A stretch of 64,000 nucleotides of DNA from Leptospira sp. (lineage in GTDB: Bacteria > Spirochaetota > Leptospiria > Leptospirales > Leptospiraceae), in contig JAPZRK010000004.1 of the NCBI GenBank assembly GCA_027531445.1, positions 51,397 to 115,396 on the forward strand, read 5' to 3'. Below the pieces are notes generated by a model that made no database searches, was not told the DNA's origin, and saw only the letters and a program-made list of their open reading frames with translations. The position numbers and the translations under genes were made by a program. Below, piece after piece: positions 55,201 through 62,071 of this stretch (the first letter of the stretch is position 1; every line of letters begins with the position of its first letter).

Positions 55201-55365
55201 TTCTGCATTTTTATCCCAAGGGACATGACCTAACAAGCGCAATGCCGAATCAAAGAGCTGGTTTCTTTCCGTACAAACCAAAGCTTCTGCATTCAAAGTG
55301 AGCACAGCGTATCCAAGTGGGATATGATTTAGATAATTGATCTCTTCTGTGTGGTGTCCTTTCAT
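52294..55365 (-). CDS. Hybrid sensor histidine kinase, multi-PAS, two receivers
   Basis: 1023 residues, no membrane segments. Three clear PAS/PAC units (ending in VRDVTDKKKSE, VRDITERKKLE and LTDITDRKHTE) follow a weaker N-terminal one. His521 in NMSHEIRTPLNG is the phosphorylation site, with ATPase motifs NLLGNAIKFT, DTGIGI and FGGSGLGL. The first receiver (Asp807 in LVFIDFDT) looks degenerate, with weak acidic pocket and no clear switch Thr, while the second (Asp950 in FMDIQMPNKDG) is complete. No HPt domain here, so phosphate must leave to a separate protein. The gene's start faces a dyad at 55473-55496. Confidence 0.9.
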   Translation of the reverse strand: MKGHHTEEINYLNHIPLGYAVLTLNAEALVCTERNQLFDSALRLLGHVPWDKNAEKYSANVDLPIPLILEAMSLSPSISDHWKNIAKLGSSDFVELSSSDQKNQYSLQIYSPKIETLVLILQPISRSHLLEESSKNDELTLSLISALPDIIFKFDRDLRFIFCHSQNPDLLIRPANEFLGKQIVDVLPPPLANLLLSKIEELHTIGDVIQFEYTIPLDIGQSWFEARLVKTNKNEIICIVRDVTDKKKSELEYFSILEATQDGFWLNDLNGVILDVNTAYSQMVGYSKKEIIGERVEKFDAIDDRKLVEERIQRLHKFGSDRFESLHRRKDGSCIDVEVSINYLPYAGGRLIVFVRDITERKKLEQVIRASKSQYEELTKQIPVGVYTFRSSKNGNHRFEFASERLLELLALDKPDLILDPLYPLKLVYKKDKKVFDRIVSQSISNGKPFTIETRFLVEGYARWFRVDAIPSLQANGDQLWNGVLTDITDRKHTEELLLYTSSQAEAASRAKSEFLANMSHEIRTPLNGIIGFQDMLAGTTLSQEQIHYLENANTSAHSLLSVINDILDFSKIEAGKIVLEEVFTDIYQLIEESVDIVKFSALKKDLDLLIRIQPNIPQLVKIDPTRVKQVLVNLLGNAIKFTEVGEVRLDVKFDIERIAQKQVTKIEFSITDTGIGIASEKQKLLFRPFSQADTSTTRTFGGSGLGLVISQSFVNQMGSSIDLKSEPKKGSRFSFTLAKEFKVLDHYFLFSKPFKGALVVDSNKKHSRILIERLDAWSIPTFLGTNSDEALEVLTMRPEIDLVFIDFDTIKESDISFYEKLKQIHPRFETELVMTYNSTNTVKVYEKSQKEKISHLLMKPIKILELYLTLKNINGEILTKPKITNPVLGSSLKSLKPNILIVEDVSVNMLLMKGILTKLIPNVMITEATDGEQAILKTSDKSFDLIFMDIQMPNKDGYEATKEIRKISLHQKTPIVALTAGVLKGEKEKCIEAGMNDYLSKPIDRKDLVSKLETFLVYEKTE

Positions 55366-55472
55366 CTGAATCTAAATTGAATGCGTCCCATTGCCACCTT
55401 TGGTATTTGAAACACTATCGTCTTTAGAAATCGGTTGGCGATCTTTTTTTTTCCCTATATAGAATGGGAGTA

Positions 55473-55496
55473 CAATTTGACCGCAGTATCAAATTG
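55473..55496. promoter_or_regulatory. Perfect 8-bp inverted repeat, CAATTTGA-N8-TCAAATTG
   Basis: The dyad lies between the hybrid kinase and the small gene at 55527, 108 bases before the kinase start and 30 bases before the other. A TTGACC is within its left arm. It could be a shared operator. Confidence 0.45.
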
Positions 55497-55526
55497 AACA
55501 ACTTTTATTGACTAAAAGCAAAATTA

Positions 55527-55787
55527 ATGCAAGAATCTCCTCCTATGCCAACGAAAGACCAATATTTTGTTCCAATTCTTTTTCGAACTTTTTGCGTCGA
55601 TGAAAAAGGCACACCTGTCTCTTTTTTACATGCCTGCGATTTGCAAAACAATGATCAAATCATCGAGGTATCCGGATATATTTCTGACGGAGGCTCCGTA
55701 TATTGCTCTAATAGAAGCGGAAGAAATGAATGTGGCTTTCAACTACTGGATTCTCCAAAGTATAAAAGTAGTGTATCACAGGTGTGA
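55527..55787 (+). CDS. Small protein of unknown function, possibly frameshifted near the 3' end
   Basis: 86 residues in the intact frame, from an ATG at 55527 (or 55545), without ribosome site. It has a compact beta-like look (QIIEVSGYISDGGSVYCS, NECGFQLLDSP) and three cysteines. It stops after SSVSQV at 55787, but the next frame continues, without a break, as CEIRTVNVPDIVGYIKVK to 55839, which looks like a natural ending for the same domain. A one-base loss near 55783 would explain this. Either the protein is truncated or the two frames are separate. Confidence 0.5.
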   Translation: MQESPPMPTKDQYFVPILFRTFCVDEKGTPVSFLHACDLQNNDQIIEVSGYISDGGSVYCSNRSGRNECGFQLLDSPKYKSSVSQV

Positions 55788-55945
55788 AATTCGAACAGTC
55801 AATGTGCCAGATATCGTTGGCTATATTAAAGTAAAATAATGATTGATCTCTCTTTTAGATTATACTAAAATGCAAACGGCAGTTTCAATATTTTGTGTCA
55901 AGTCAAACCATTATTCATTCTCTTTCATAATTCGTAAGGTGAGCA

Positions 55946-57499
55946 ATGAATCCCAATCTTAACCTCACAACCATGATCGGCTTTTTCCTAATCTTTTTTC
56001 TAATTCCTGTCTCCGCTAATTTTTTTGCACTTTTGTTTGGAAATTATACCTCCACTCAACTTTTGCCTGACAAAGACCTGATGCTCTTTAATTTGATCCT
56101 TACATCTAGAGACTTTTGGATGGCAATCATCAACTGGAGTCCGTTTCCAATCATTAGCGGTATCATTACCGTTTACAGTTATCCGATTTTACAATACATA
56201 TTCGGGAAAAATGTATCCCCTGCAAGGACGGAACTTGTCAAACGACGACTTATCAATTCACCTTTTTTCATTAGTTTACTTGGATTGATCGGTTGGGAAA
56301 TGTCCACTACCTTGTCGATACTTCGTACCATCCAAATCATCCCTGGAGTCGATCGCCAAACACTCTTTTTGCTCTTTATCGTTTTTTCATTTTGGGGTTA
56401 CTTTGTTTTTTCATTTTCTTTTTTTACTGTAGATTATTTGAATCGCGTATCATTGATTCCTTGCTTTTTTCCAGAGGGCGGACTGGGCAAATATGCCAAC
56501 ACACGAAGGTTTTCTATCATTTCCAAACATATGATCGTCTGGTCATCTATTTCCTTATTCCCTACTCTGCTTCTACTTCTCGGGCTCATGAATCGTTCCA
56601 AATTTCAAATCTTTGAATTACTAAGTATATTCAAAACGGATATCATATTTCAATTAGCAGGCGTTTTGTTAATATTTACTTTTTTAATCACCTATACTCT
56701 TGCAAAAAGTATGCACACTCCTGTTCGAATTATGGAAGAAGCCACATACCGAATCAAAGATCAAGATTTTAAAACCAAAGTTGTTATCCATAGTTCTGAC
56801 GAATTCGGAGTATTGGGCGACGCCATCAATGAGATGACTGCTGGACTAGCCGAAAAAGAGCGCATCAAAGATACTTTTGGAAGAATCGTCGATCCAAGGA
56901 TTAGAGATTATTTGTTAAACAATGAACAGAGTTTAGGTGGAGAAACGGTAGAAGCGACGATTCTTTTTACAGATTTACGAGATTTTACTAAACTATCAGA
57001 AGATCGCACACCAAAACAAGTATTACATATCTTAAATCGATATTTTCAAGAAATGAGCAATGCAGTAGAAGCACATGGTGGATTTATCAACAAATTTATT
57101 GGTGATGCCATACTTGCTGTTTTTGGAACTCCTATCCCTCTTACATCTCCGCAGTCCACCGCCTTACAAACTGCCTATTCAATGATGGAAAATTTAAAAC
57201 GTTTAAATAAAGAGTTTTTGAATGAAGGTTTGCCAGAACTTAGAATGGGAATTGGTATTCATACAGGTTCGGTTCTAGTGGGTAACATTGGATCTTTAAG
57301 CCGAATGGAGTTTACGGTTATTGGAGATACAGTCAATACTGCCTCACGTGTAGAAGGACTATGTAAGGGGTTAGGTAAAGAACTATTGATCACTGAATCT
57401 TGTTATAATTTATTAAAACCAGAAGAAAAAGAAAGACTTACTTTTTTGGGTGAATTTGAATTGAAAGGAAGGTTTTCCAAGGAGAAGTTATATTCGTAA
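55946..57499 (+). CDS. Membrane class III adenylate/guanylate cyclase with HAMP
   Basis: 517 residues. About six membrane segments occupy residues 5-255, followed by HAMP (KSMHTPVRIMEEATYRIKDQ, SSDEFGVLGDAINEM) and the class III catalytic domain. Metal-binding Asp343 and another near residue 387 are in ILFTDLRDF and FIGDAILAVFG; FTVIGDTVNTASR holds the base- and transition-state residues, more like adenylate than guanylate cyclases. It makes cyclic nucleotide in the cytoplasm in response to an unknown membrane signal. The next two ORFs follow with almost no gap. Confidence 0.9.
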   Translation: MNPNLNLTTMIGFFLIFFLIPVSANFFALLFGNYTSTQLLPDKDLMLFNLILTSRDFWMAIINWSPFPIISGIITVYSYPILQYIFGKNVSPARTELVKRRLINSPFFISLLGLIGWEMSTTLSILRTIQIIPGVDRQTLFLLFIVFSFWGYFVFSFSFFTVDYLNRVSLIPCFFPEGGLGKYANTRRFSIISKHMIVWSSISLFPTLLLLLGLMNRSKFQIFELLSIFKTDIIFQLAGVLLIFTFLITYTLAKSMHTPVRIMEEATYRIKDQDFKTKVVIHSSDEFGVLGDAINEMTAGLAEKERIKDTFGRIVDPRIRDYLLNNEQSLGGETVEATILFTDLRDFTKLSEDRTPKQVLHILNRYFQEMSNAVEAHGGFINKFIGDAILAVFGTPIPLTSPQSTALQTAYSMMENLKRLNKEFLNEGLPELRMGIGIHTGSVLVGNIGSLSRMEFTVIGDTVNTASRVEGLCKGLGKELLITESCYNLLKPEEKERLTFLGEFELKGRFSKEKLYS

Positions 57500-57500
57500 A

Positions 57501-57605
57501 ATGGTTAAATTAAGTCTATTTTTCTTTTTTTTGTTAATTTTGACTTCCCAAAGTAGGCTTCTTCATTGTTCACTGGTGCAAGGTGATCACCAAGGAATCC
57601 AATGA
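57501..57605 (+). CDS. 34-residue lipoprotein-like ORF between cyclase and FecR genes
   Basis: The ATG is one base after the cyclase stop codon. The peptide starts MVKLSLFFFFLLILTS, a signal-like stretch, and reaches a lipobox-like RLLHC with Cys23, leaving an 11-residue tail. Its TGA overlaps the ATG of the FecR gene (ATGA, 57602-57605), so the three reading frames are chained. The upstream AAGGAG of the cyclase end is about 16 bases away, rather far, so it may be read mostly by ribosomes finishing the cyclase. It may be a real micro-lipoprotein or only a coupling leader. Confidence 0.5.
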   Translation: MVKLSLFFFFLLILTSQSRLLHCSLVQGDHQGIQ

Positions 57606-58213
57606 ATAAAAAAATACAAACCATCATTTCCATCGCTCTCGTACAACTAATGTTAATTAGCTGTAATTCAGAAAAAGAAATCAAACCTTCAAATTTTACT
57701 GTGGCTTTTTTGAAAGGTGAAGCTGAGAGAGTGAACCTTCCCTCAAAATTAAAGGCATTTGATTTGATCCCAGAATCGGAAACGGTAAAGACTTCCGCAT
57801 CAGCTGTATTGGATTTAGCTACTGATTTAGGATCCATTCGTTTGTTAGGTGAAACTACGGTCATACTTGCAAAGTTAAACCAAGAAACGTTAGAGTTCAA
57901 TGTAAATAACGGAAACATTCTAGTAAAATCAACAAAGTTACAAAAGGGTCAAACATTAAGAGTTTCTACACCGACAGTAGTTGCGGCAGTAAGAGGCACC
58001 GAGTTTTGGGGTCAGGTCAACAAGGAAACCGAAACTGGCACTTTTGCAGTGAGAGATGGAGCAGTTGAAATCACTAGAAAATCTGATAATATCACAATTC
58101 TGATTGAAAAAGGACAGGCACTTGATATTGATCCGAAAGCAAAAGATTGGAAGGTCCGCACTGCAAAACAAGGCGAATTAGATGCAATGGCTCAAATTGA
58201 TGAAATAAAATAA
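57602..58213 (+). CDS. FecR-domain lipoprotein
   Basis: 203 residues with lipobox LMLISC (Cys about 21). A FecR domain covers nearly the whole mature part: FLKGEAERVNLPSKLKAFDL, AVLDLATDLGSIRLLGETTV and RVSTPTVVAAVRGTEFWGQV. No C-terminal sensor or anti-sigma helix. It resembles the FecR lipoprotein at 50515 over this domain, with the shared VSTPT-VA-VRGT phrase, but lacks the LKNG module. Start has AAGGA at good distance. It is linked to the cyclase through the small ORF. Confidence 0.8.
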   Translation: MNKKIQTIISIALVQLMLISCNSEKEIKPSNFTVAFLKGEAERVNLPSKLKAFDLIPESETVKTSASAVLDLATDLGSIRLLGETTVILAKLNQETLEFNVNNGNILVKSTKLQKGQTLRVSTPTVVAAVRGTEFWGQVNKETETGTFAVRDGAVEITRKSDNITILIEKGQALDIDPKAKDWKVRTAKQGELDAMAQIDEIK

Positions 58214-58235
58214 TCAATTGAACTTTGTTTCATTT

Positions 58236-58271
58236 AAGGGAAGAAGATCTTTCTATCGTCTTACTTCCCTT
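58236..58271. terminator. Hairpin between convergent FecR and VOC genes
   Basis: AAGGGAAG (58236-58243) pairs with CTTCCCTT (58264-58271) and the stem can extend inward (AAGA/TCTT). It lies between the ends of two convergent genes and probably stops transcription from both sides, although no clear T-run follows. Confidence 0.45.
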
Positions 58272-58299
58272 ACACTATTTCGACCACAAAGACAAATTT

Positions 58300-58686
58300 T
58301 TAGGCCATAGGGCTACTCAATTCTACTAAAAATCCATTTAAATCAAGAACGTAAGATACAAGTTGGCCCCACGGCTTTTGTTCTGGTTCCGAAATGATCT
58401 TACACCCATTCCGAATGGCTTTTTCAAATGCAGATGGTACATCTTCTGTTATGAATGCAATCTCAGTTGGGTGGCACTTTGATGTGTCTGCATTTTTTAA
58501 GAATTCTAAACCTTTGGGTTGGGAGGTAGATCTATCAGCAAAGCTAAGAATTGTATCTCCCGTCTCCATCTCTCCATACTCTTTGGATTCATGAATAAAC
58601 TTTCTCTTTATACTAAATGCATTTTCATAAAAAGTAATGCTCGCTTCCACATTTTCTACATACAATATAACATATCCTAATTTCAT
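58300..58686 (-). CDS. VOC (glyoxalase/bleomycin-resistance-like) protein
   Basis: 128 residues forming a single pair of beta-alpha-beta-beta-beta modules: GYVILYVENVEASITFYENAF at the start and CHPTEIAFITEDVPSAFEKAI in the second half, with the metal-site Glu near the C-terminus in GFLVELSSP. VOC proteins hold a divalent metal and act as dioxygenases, isomerases or binding proteins; the substrate cannot be read. It lies eight bases after the AraC gene and is probably co-transcribed with it. Confidence 0.82.
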   Translation of the reverse strand: MKLGYVILYVENVEASITFYENAFSIKRKFIHESKEYGEMETGDTILSFADRSTSQPKGLEFLKNADTSKCHPTEIAFITEDVPSAFEKAIRNGCKIISEPEQKPWGQLVSYVLDLNGFLVELSSPMA

Positions 58687-58694
58687 GTTGTCTC

Positions 58695-59795
58695 CTATAT
58701 TTTTAATTGATTCTGACCATTTAATCTTCGATATTCGGATGGTGGAATACTTTCTATCTCTTTGAATGCACGAATGAAGGCGTTTTTTGAATTAAAGCCT
58801 ACTTCATATCCGATTCTGAGGATGGGTAGATCAGAAGTAGATAGCAGTCTTTTTGCAATCTCAATACGACGGGAGCGAATGATTTCGATAAATCCTTGGT
58901 TAAAATACCGATTCATTACTTGGGAAGTTAGATGCACTGAAACTCCCAGCAAATTGGAGAGTTTACGAAGATTCAATTCGCTGTCTAAGATCAACTCTTC
59001 CTTATTAAGGATTTGATCTAATTTGATCCCTAATTCTTGAAGCTTATCCTCTTTTAGAAAAGACTTTTGGTATTTCGAATCATCCAAACCAGTTTCTTTT
59101 GTATCAATTAAGATTTGATCTTTATAGACACGGTGCCATGCAAAGCCGAGTACCCATAAGGAAAGGCCAATACTGGTAAAACTCTCGGCAATTTTGCCCG
59201 GAACAAAAATCGCCAAGATCATGGCAAAAAACAACCAGATAACTACGATTAAAGTATATCTTCCAAAAATAGCAATCTCAGGGTCGGCTGACTTTGAAAA
59301 GTCTTTACTAATCTCTCTAAATCTTAAATGTACACGGACAAATATAAATAAATTTGTGACCAGGGTAAAGATTTGCAAGAGACTTGCCTCCGATGTTAAT
59401 TCGCCTTTGGCAACAATAGCGATATAACGAAGTTTCATTTGAGCGGGTTGTAAAAAAAATGGAAGGCAATAGAAAAACAAAATAACAGAAGGGATAAGGT
59501 AAATAGAAAGCCAAAACTTCCTCTCCTTTGGTATTCCAAAATACTGGACCACTGCATAATAAAATAGCGGTGCAGAAATAACTCCTAATACATATCCAAC
59601 CTTAATGATATGCGGGAAATCTTTCACACTACCTGTGTAATAAGCCAAGTTCAAAAGCATAATACAAGTAAAATGAACGAAAAAATGTCCTAAGTAAAGG
59701 CTGAGTTGTCTTCCAGATTTCGCCTTACTATAAAAGTACAAAGCAAGTAGAATAGATTGAACTGCTCCTGAACTCAAGATAATCGAACCAATCAT
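58695..59795 (-). CDS. AraC-family regulator with seven-segment membrane domain
   Basis: 366 residues. The first 225 form about seven membrane segments, and the last 100 are an AraC DNA-binding domain: LNLRKLSNLLGVSVHLTSQVMNRYF, then the second helix-turn-helix GYEVGFNSKNAFIRAFKE and SIPPSEYRRL. The membrane part presumably senses a signal and the attached domain binds DNA directly. It is divergent from the outer-membrane protein at 59934, with about 138 bases between the starts, so that operon is a likely target. Confidence 0.86.
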   Translation of the reverse strand: MIGSIILSSGAVQSILLALYFYSKAKSGRQLSLYLGHFFVHFTCIMLLNLAYYTGSVKDFPHIIKVGYVLGVISAPLFYYAVVQYFGIPKERKFWLSIYLIPSVILFFYCLPFFLQPAQMKLRYIAIVAKGELTSEASLLQIFTLVTNLFIFVRVHLRFREISKDFSKSADPEIAIFGRYTLIVVIWLFFAMILAIFVPGKIAESFTSIGLSLWVLGFAWHRVYKDQILIDTKETGLDDSKYQKSFLKEDKLQELGIKLDQILNKEELILDSELNLRKLSNLLGVSVHLTSQVMNRYFNQGFIEIIRSRRIEIAKRLLSTSDLPILRIGYEVGFNSKNAFIRAFKEIESIPPSEYRRLNGQNQLKI

Positions 59796-59933
59796 AGGCT
59801 ACCTACAAATAAAGCGAGGAGATGCATCAAATCTGTATTTTCCATTTTTTTGATAAAAATAGGTGCCTCCCCATCGGGTGGAACGACACAAACTTTTTGA
59901 TGGTGTATGCTTTTCTTACGATTGAGGCAAACA

Positions 59934-60701
59934 ATGCATACAAGAATTCTAAGTTTTCTAATTTTCCCTTTGCTGGTCATGAGCCAGCAGATTCGGGCTC
60001 AGGCAGTTTCTATACAGGGAGGTTTGAGCCAACCACTCCTCCTTCAAGGAGCAAATGTAGCGGCGACATACTATGGAAAATCCATGGTATTTGAATACTC
60101 CCATGGATCTGGACTTCGTTATGATGCATCGGGTGGGATTGCACTTTCTGAAGACGAAAAAGCTCAAAATCTCAAGGTATATGCGCCATATAGTACAGGG
60201 TTCGGAATCGGTTACTTGATCCAAAAAAACTGGGACATACGTGTAGAGGTAAAAGAAAACCTATACCGCGTAAAATCCGAAGCATCCCTCGATGAACTGG
60301 CTTTAAGTCAATTTTTCGGCTTGAGAACTGATTTACCTTTTGTGGGAAACGGAACAGAGGTTTGGCTACCCAACCAAACGAATCAAACAAATCCAATAGA
60401 ACTTACCGTTCAAAAAGCGGTGCTTGCTGAATTATTATATGATGCAAAGTATACACTTCCCAATACCACAGCTCGTTACAGGACAAGATCAGTTGGACTT
60501 GGAATGTATTACAGATTTTTTCCATTAGGTGGCGAACAAGGCCTTATGATTGAACCATCACTACGTTTTTGGCCAAATATTTGGACAGATGCTCCTGAAC
60601 TCCAGGCTTTCGAAAACAAATTCGGCGTAATGGGACTACACAAAGCACACGACAATGGACTGTTTGTGAACATTTCAGTAGGCTATTATAAAACGATTTA
60701 G
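59934..60701 (+). CDS. Outer-membrane beta-barrel protein
   Basis: 255 residues from the ATG at 59934, with GAGG ribosome site; the frame is open from 59907. Signal peptide ILSFLIFPLLVMSQQIRAQ. The mature part is typical of small barrels: amphipathic strands with Gly and aromatic residues (VFEYSHGSGLRYDASGG, GLFVNISVGYYKTI) and a final aromatic-ended strand. Seven bases before the next barrel gene. Role unknown. Confidence 0.72.
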   Translation: MHTRILSFLIFPLLVMSQQIRAQAVSIQGGLSQPLLLQGANVAATYYGKSMVFEYSHGSGLRYDASGGIALSEDEKAQNLKVYAPYSTGFGIGYLIQKNWDIRVEVKENLYRVKSEASLDELALSQFFGLRTDLPFVGNGTEVWLPNQTNQTNPIELTVQKAVLAELLYDAKYTLPNTTARYRTRSVGLGMYYRFFPLGGEQGLMIEPSLRFWPNIWTDAPELQAFENKFGVMGLHKAHDNGLFVNISVGYYKTI

Positions 60702-60708
60702 GTATTAT

Positions 60709-61179
60709 ATGAAAAATAAAATCTTTTTGCTCATTGGTTGTCTTTGTCTCCAAACACCTATATTTTCTTCTCCTTCGTTTTCAAAAGAGGAATACACAAT
60801 CAATTTCTTTCGAGCTCCTTCGATAGGCGGTGAATATAGAAAGGATCAATTTTCAATTCATGGTGGTTATTATGTTACTAATTTTGAACCGGATATCACA
60901 ACTAAGTTTTACAAATTGGGTGTGGGATATTGGTTTTTTCCCACCAAACTAGCATTTTCTTCTTCAGATCAGCCTTCATCCTTTTATACCTACTTATCCT
61001 ACGGAAAAGGTATCAACCTAGACTATAAAAATAAAGATACGATCATGTATGAGGTTGGCTATCGATTTATGATTTGGGAGGGTTTGAGCTTTCGACTTGG
61101 GGTGATTGCACTTGGTGCCGAAGGCGAAAGTACAAAGGTCAATCCGACTCCTGGAATCAGTTATTCAATTTTCTTTTGA
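60709..61179 (+). CDS. Outer-membrane beta-barrel protein, small
   Basis: 156 residues with signal peptide (KNKIFLLIGCLCLQTPIFSS). Strands such as FSIHGGYYVTNF, FYKLGVGYWFFPT and YEVGYRFMIWEGLSFRLGV, and a final NPTPGISYSIFF ending in Phe, mark a small barrel of perhaps eight strands. It may form a pair with the preceding barrel. No family name. Confidence 0.7.
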   Translation: MKNKIFLLIGCLCLQTPIFSSPSFSKEEYTINFFRAPSIGGEYRKDQFSIHGGYYVTNFEPDITTKFYKLGVGYWFFPTKLAFSSSDQPSSFYTYLSYGKGINLDYKNKDTIMYEVGYRFMIWEGLSFRLGVIALGAEGESTKVNPTPGISYSIFF

Positions 61180-61189
61180 GGTAAAACAA

Positions 61190-61906
61190 ATGGACAAACT
61201 AACAAAACAAACTTATAAATATGCAGGTCTGATCTTTCTTATCATTCCATTATTAATTCAAATTCCCTATACACTTCTAATCATGAATTTTCAGTATCCG
61301 GACATACTACGTGAACCTACAGAAAAGATTTTAGTTGAGTTTCAAAAAGGAGGCTCTTCGCTCATTTGGACATGGTTGTTTTTTGGATTTGCTGGTCTGC
61401 CGTTAGTCTACTCGTATTTGGGTCTTTATCGAATTACAATTGAAAAATCCCAAGTCGCTTCTCTTGTGGCCGTAATCTTTGGCATCTCTGCTTTATTTTT
61501 TCAGCTAATCGGTCTTTTGCGCTGGGTTTTTGTCGTACCAATATTGACAAATCTTTATACAGATACAAATGCCACAGTCGGTATAAAGGAAGCCGTCATT
61601 GTTTCATTTCAAACGATCCATCATTTATTCGGAGTTTTGATCGGCGAACATCTTGGACAATTGTTTACGATCATTTGGATGACTATCAATTCGGCCCTAC
61701 TCTTGAAAGAAAGTAGGTTTCCGAAATGGTTAGGATATTTCGGATTATTTTCCTCAATTATCTATGTTCTTGCACAGACAGAATTGTTTGCGTTGGTCAT
61801 ACCAGAGGTTTCTGAAATACCTTTGGCTGGTTTGCTAGGAAGCCTCTGTTGGTTGCTGTGGATGGTCGCCTTGGGATATTTTATGCGTTTGGTTCCAAAA
61901 CTTTAA
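61190..61906 (+). CDS. DUF4386-like membrane protein
   Basis: 238 residues from the ATG at 61190 (GAGG upstream); the frame is open from 61106 but overlaps the barrel gene. Six or so membrane segments, with the pattern LIFLIIPLLIQIPYTLLI at the start and an LxxxGLPL-like FAGLPLVYSYLG, and a SALFFQLIGLLRW segment as in DUF4386 proteins. Function unknown. It starts 10 bases after the second barrel gene, so the three form one operon. Confidence 0.75.
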   Translation: MDKLTKQTYKYAGLIFLIIPLLIQIPYTLLIMNFQYPDILREPTEKILVEFQKGGSSLIWTWLFFGFAGLPLVYSYLGLYRITIEKSQVASLVAVIFGISALFFQLIGLLRWVFVVPILTNLYTDTNATVGIKEAVIVSFQTIHHLFGVLIGEHLGQLFTIIWMTINSALLLKESRFPKWLGYFGLFSSIIYVLAQTELFALVIPEVSEIPLAGLLGSLCWLLWMVALGYFMRLVPKL

Positions 61907-61919
61907 AGGTATATACCTT
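61906..61919. promoter_or_regulatory. Perfect 14-bp palindrome AAGGTATATACCTT
   Basis: The palindrome begins at the last base of the DUF4386 stop codon and is followed at once by a second dyad, CTTCCAA-AA-TTGGAAG (61917-61932). No T-run follows, so a regulatory site for the next gene is as likely as a terminator. Confidence 0.35.
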
Positions 61920-61961
61920 CCAAAATTGGAAGCTCTGCTATTCATCAAAATTTACGGAAAA

Positions 61962-61993
61962 CCACTTGACCTGGACTAAAAAGTGTTAAGTGG
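61962..61993. promoter_or_regulatory. Inverted repeat CCACTTGAC-N14-GTTAAGTGG
   Basis: The arms match at eight of nine positions and enclose 14 bases. The left arm contains TTGAC, which could be part of a minus-35 box of the glycosyltransferase gene. It lies 79 bases before the ATG. Confidence 0.35.
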
Positions 61994-62071
61994 ATGAAGT
62001 AGAAACTATTATAGATATTTTAAAAATTTTGAATATTTCTTAGGGGAGACCCGGATCCAAGGAGAAAAGTC

